Part shown: piece by piece, positions 15,613 through 16,817 of the stretch
How the letters are laid out: each line of letters begins with the position of its first letter
How positions within the stretch are numbered: the first letter of the stretch is position 1
NCBI GenBank assembly: GCA_938036655.1
Contig: CALHQS010000033.1
Coordinates: 1 to 16,817 of the forward strand
DNA: 16,817 nt
From: an uncultured Candidatus Altimarinota bacterium
GTDB taxonomy: Bacteria; Patescibacteriota; Gracilibacteria; BD1-5; UBA2023
Direction: 5' to 3'
Position numbers and translations under genes: made by a program
Notes under the pieces: generated by a model
Database searches by the model: none
What the model was told of the DNA's origin: nothing
What the model saw: only the letters and a program-made list of their open reading frames with translations

Positions 15613-15613
15613 T
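15591..15613. terminator. intact rarA-type bidirectional terminator (copy 2)
   Basis: Stem aaaaagccc / ttgg / gggcttttt (15591-15599 and 15604-15612) with a T run on the plus strand and T-rich sequence on the minus strand. It can end transcripts of the 321-codon gene and of the convergent HD-domain gene, whose TAA overlaps it. Confidence 0.8.
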
Positions 15614-16104
15614 AAGTCTCAAAAGAAATTATTTCTTCTAAAAAGTTAAAAATTTTATCATTATAATCTTTTTTGTATTTTAAAATCAGGTTTGATAATT
15701 TTTTGCATCTTTCAATTTCAGGAATATTATTTACTTTTTTATAAAACAGAAAATTATCATAAACATCAGCTATTTTAACAATCATAGCATCAATTCCATA
15801 ATCTGAACACCTTTTTACAATATCTTCTAAAACTTCTTCTTTTGCTAAAGAGAGGTTTTTAGAATTTGCTTTAACTATTCAAAGCACTTTTTTCAAAATA
15901 AATTTTCTATAGTATTTTCTGAAATACTGGTATCTTCAAGTGTATCATGTAAAAGTCCAGCAATTTGTATTTCTTCAGAGTATCACTGATTCCACAAAAA
16001 ACTCAAACTCTTATAGAGTGATAGAAAAAAGGTTTTCTTTGAGTTTCTTCTGGAAAATATTTTACAAATTCTAAAACTGCTTGTTCAAATAAAAATCACT
16101 CCAT
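15612..16104 (-). pseudogene. RelA/SpoT-type HD-domain protein (small alarmone hydrolase-like), two frameshifts
   Basis: Adding one base to each of two A/T runs (15996-16001 and 15888-15893) and reading UGA as Gly gives a continuous 164-residue HD-domain protein. It has the family order FYHSIRVG (first His), AGLLHDTLEDT (HD pair followed by ED) and MIVKIADVYDNF (last Asp), like the ppGpp-hydrolysing domain of RelA/SpoT and the stand-alone small alarmone hydrolases. As written, both shifts break the frame: the first lies between FYHSIRVG and HDTLEDT, the second before the KIAD motif. Five of seven glycines are UGA. The start ATG is nine bases after the stop of the upstream membrane protein, suggesting an operon. 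It may be a decaying gene, or the shifts may be sequencing errors. The hydrolase role is inferred from motifs only. Confidence 0.65.
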
Positions 16105-16113
16105 ATCTGTAAA

Positions 16114-16687
16114 TTAATATATAATTACTTGTAATTCAGGTGTAAATGTAGAATTAACAGCATATAAATGAAAATTTTCTATAAAATCAGATTTTTGTAT
16201 TTTTTCTATATTTTTTACAACAATATTTTCAATATCGTTTTTATATAATAAAAATTTCGGATAATCTTTTATTTTCCTTCTTTTTCATAAATAAGGCAAA
16301 TAATAATAGAAAAAGTATAATAAACCATAAAAAAATAGGAATACCAAATTTAATAAATACAAATGACATAGGATTGATTGGAAAATTAGGAAACTCTTGT
16401 GCAAATTTTAATTCTTTTAGATATTCAGCATACCCACCGAATAAGATATAAATGGTGTCTATTACCAATAAAAAAAATTCTGCATAGTAAACTGGTTTTG
16501 CTGTTCTTTCCATTTTTAATAAATTATAAAAAAATTCTCGTGGTTTTAAGTCTTTTAAAGCATCACTAATTTCAGCGGATATAATTTTTTGCATGTTTCT
16601 TTTTCTTAATGTTAAAGAAAAAAATATTGATAAAATAAATAAAAATGGTATAAACATTGTTCCTACAATCATTTCATATATTCCCAT
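16114..16687 (-). pseudogene. membrane protein of unknown function, probable frameshift near its end
   Basis: From ATG at 16687 the frame gives 148 residues with hydrophobic segments at about 7-27, 66-86 and 108-134 and a Lys-rich end (FMKKKENK). It stops at TAA 16241. The neighbouring frame then stays open with good protein composition (FLLYKNDIENIVVKNIEKIQ ... STFTPELQVIIY) to TAA at 16114, but has no ATG. Removing one base near the A run at 16267-16270 joins the two into a 190-residue protein. The stop would then be nine bases before the HD-domain gene. No family recognised. Codons are strongly AT-biased (TTA, AGA, ATA), unlike the genes before 14100. The intact short form ending at 16241 is also possible. 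Confidence 0.55.
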
Positions 16688-16695
16688 TTAAAACA

Positions 16696-16700
16696 CTTCC
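16696..16700 (-). promoter_or_regulatory. Shine-Dalgarno sequence
   Basis: GGAAG within aaaaaGGAAGtgttttaaATG on the minus strand, ten bases before the ATG at 16687. It is the only clear, well-spaced Shine-Dalgarno motif of five or more bases seen before any gene here. A -10-like TATACT lies at 16706-16711. The remaining bases to 16817 are AT-rich and I see no gene in them. Confidence 0.6.
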
Positions 16701-16817
16701 TTTTTAGTATAAAATTTGTTATTTTGAATAAATTTTTAATAAATAAAATAGAACTAAATTTCTTAAAATTCTATAACAATAATATTCAAAATTTAACAAT
16801 ATCTAGCAAGAAGTTTC

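Noticed and set aside
1..16817. CRISPR array, tRNA or rRNA genes, transposase or integrase
   Set aside because: Looked for regularly spaced repeats, tRNA-like cloverleaf sequence and recombinase motifs on both strands by eye; none seen.

Overview
The window is a compact, AT-rich bacterial chromosome segment that must be read with UGA as glycine (translation table 25). In-frame TGA codons fall where their families need glycine: the first Gly of the RarA P-loop, the GKAN motif of a DUF167 protein, the residue before the Walker A strand of an ABC ATPase, and inside the RNase P protein and a MacB-type permease. Every gene ends in TAA or TAG. Only Candidatus Gracilibacteria (BD1-5) and Candidatus Absconditabacteria (SR1) are known to use this code, so the organism is very probably a CPR/Patescibacteria member of one of these. 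Several genes are broken or shortened under the standard code; their boundaries here were rebuilt with code 25.

Layout. 1-411: the end of an unknown gene and a small membrane protein. 412-1959: a tRNA methylthiotransferase (mtaB-like, minus strand) divergent from a DUF167 gene. 1980-3740 (minus): a sigma-70 region 4/HARE-HTH regulator and a four-helix membrane protein. 3860-5315: a doubtful small ORF and a Cys- and Asp-rich type IV pilin-like protein. 5371-7260: the conserved rpmH-rnpA-yidC operon. 7262-8563 (minus): a CNNM/CorC-type membrane protein. 8679-12809: a three-gene MacAB-like export operon (adaptor, ATPase, permease). 12855-14103: rarA. Genes meet at short bidirectional hairpin terminators, and most starts lack a Shine-Dalgarno sequence.

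From 14104 the character changes. The last 158 bp of rarA, including its terminator, are repeated 1489 bp downstream. Between the copies lie an orphan Arg/Gly-rich 3' gene end with its own terminator and a 321-codon gene of unknown function with six UGA-Gly codons. Beyond the second copy, on the minus strand, is a very AT-rich two-gene unit: a membrane protein, the only gene with a clear Shine-Dalgarno sequence, and a RelA/SpoT-type HD-domain protein resembling small alarmone hydrolases. Both carry apparent single-base frameshifts in A/T runs. This looks like an accessory insertion site at the 3' end of rarA and is the most interesting part of the window.

The housekeeping genes cover tRNA modification, ribosome and RNase P biogenesis, membrane protein insertion and replication-fork maintenance. 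The pilin and the MacAB-like exporter are cell-surface functions.
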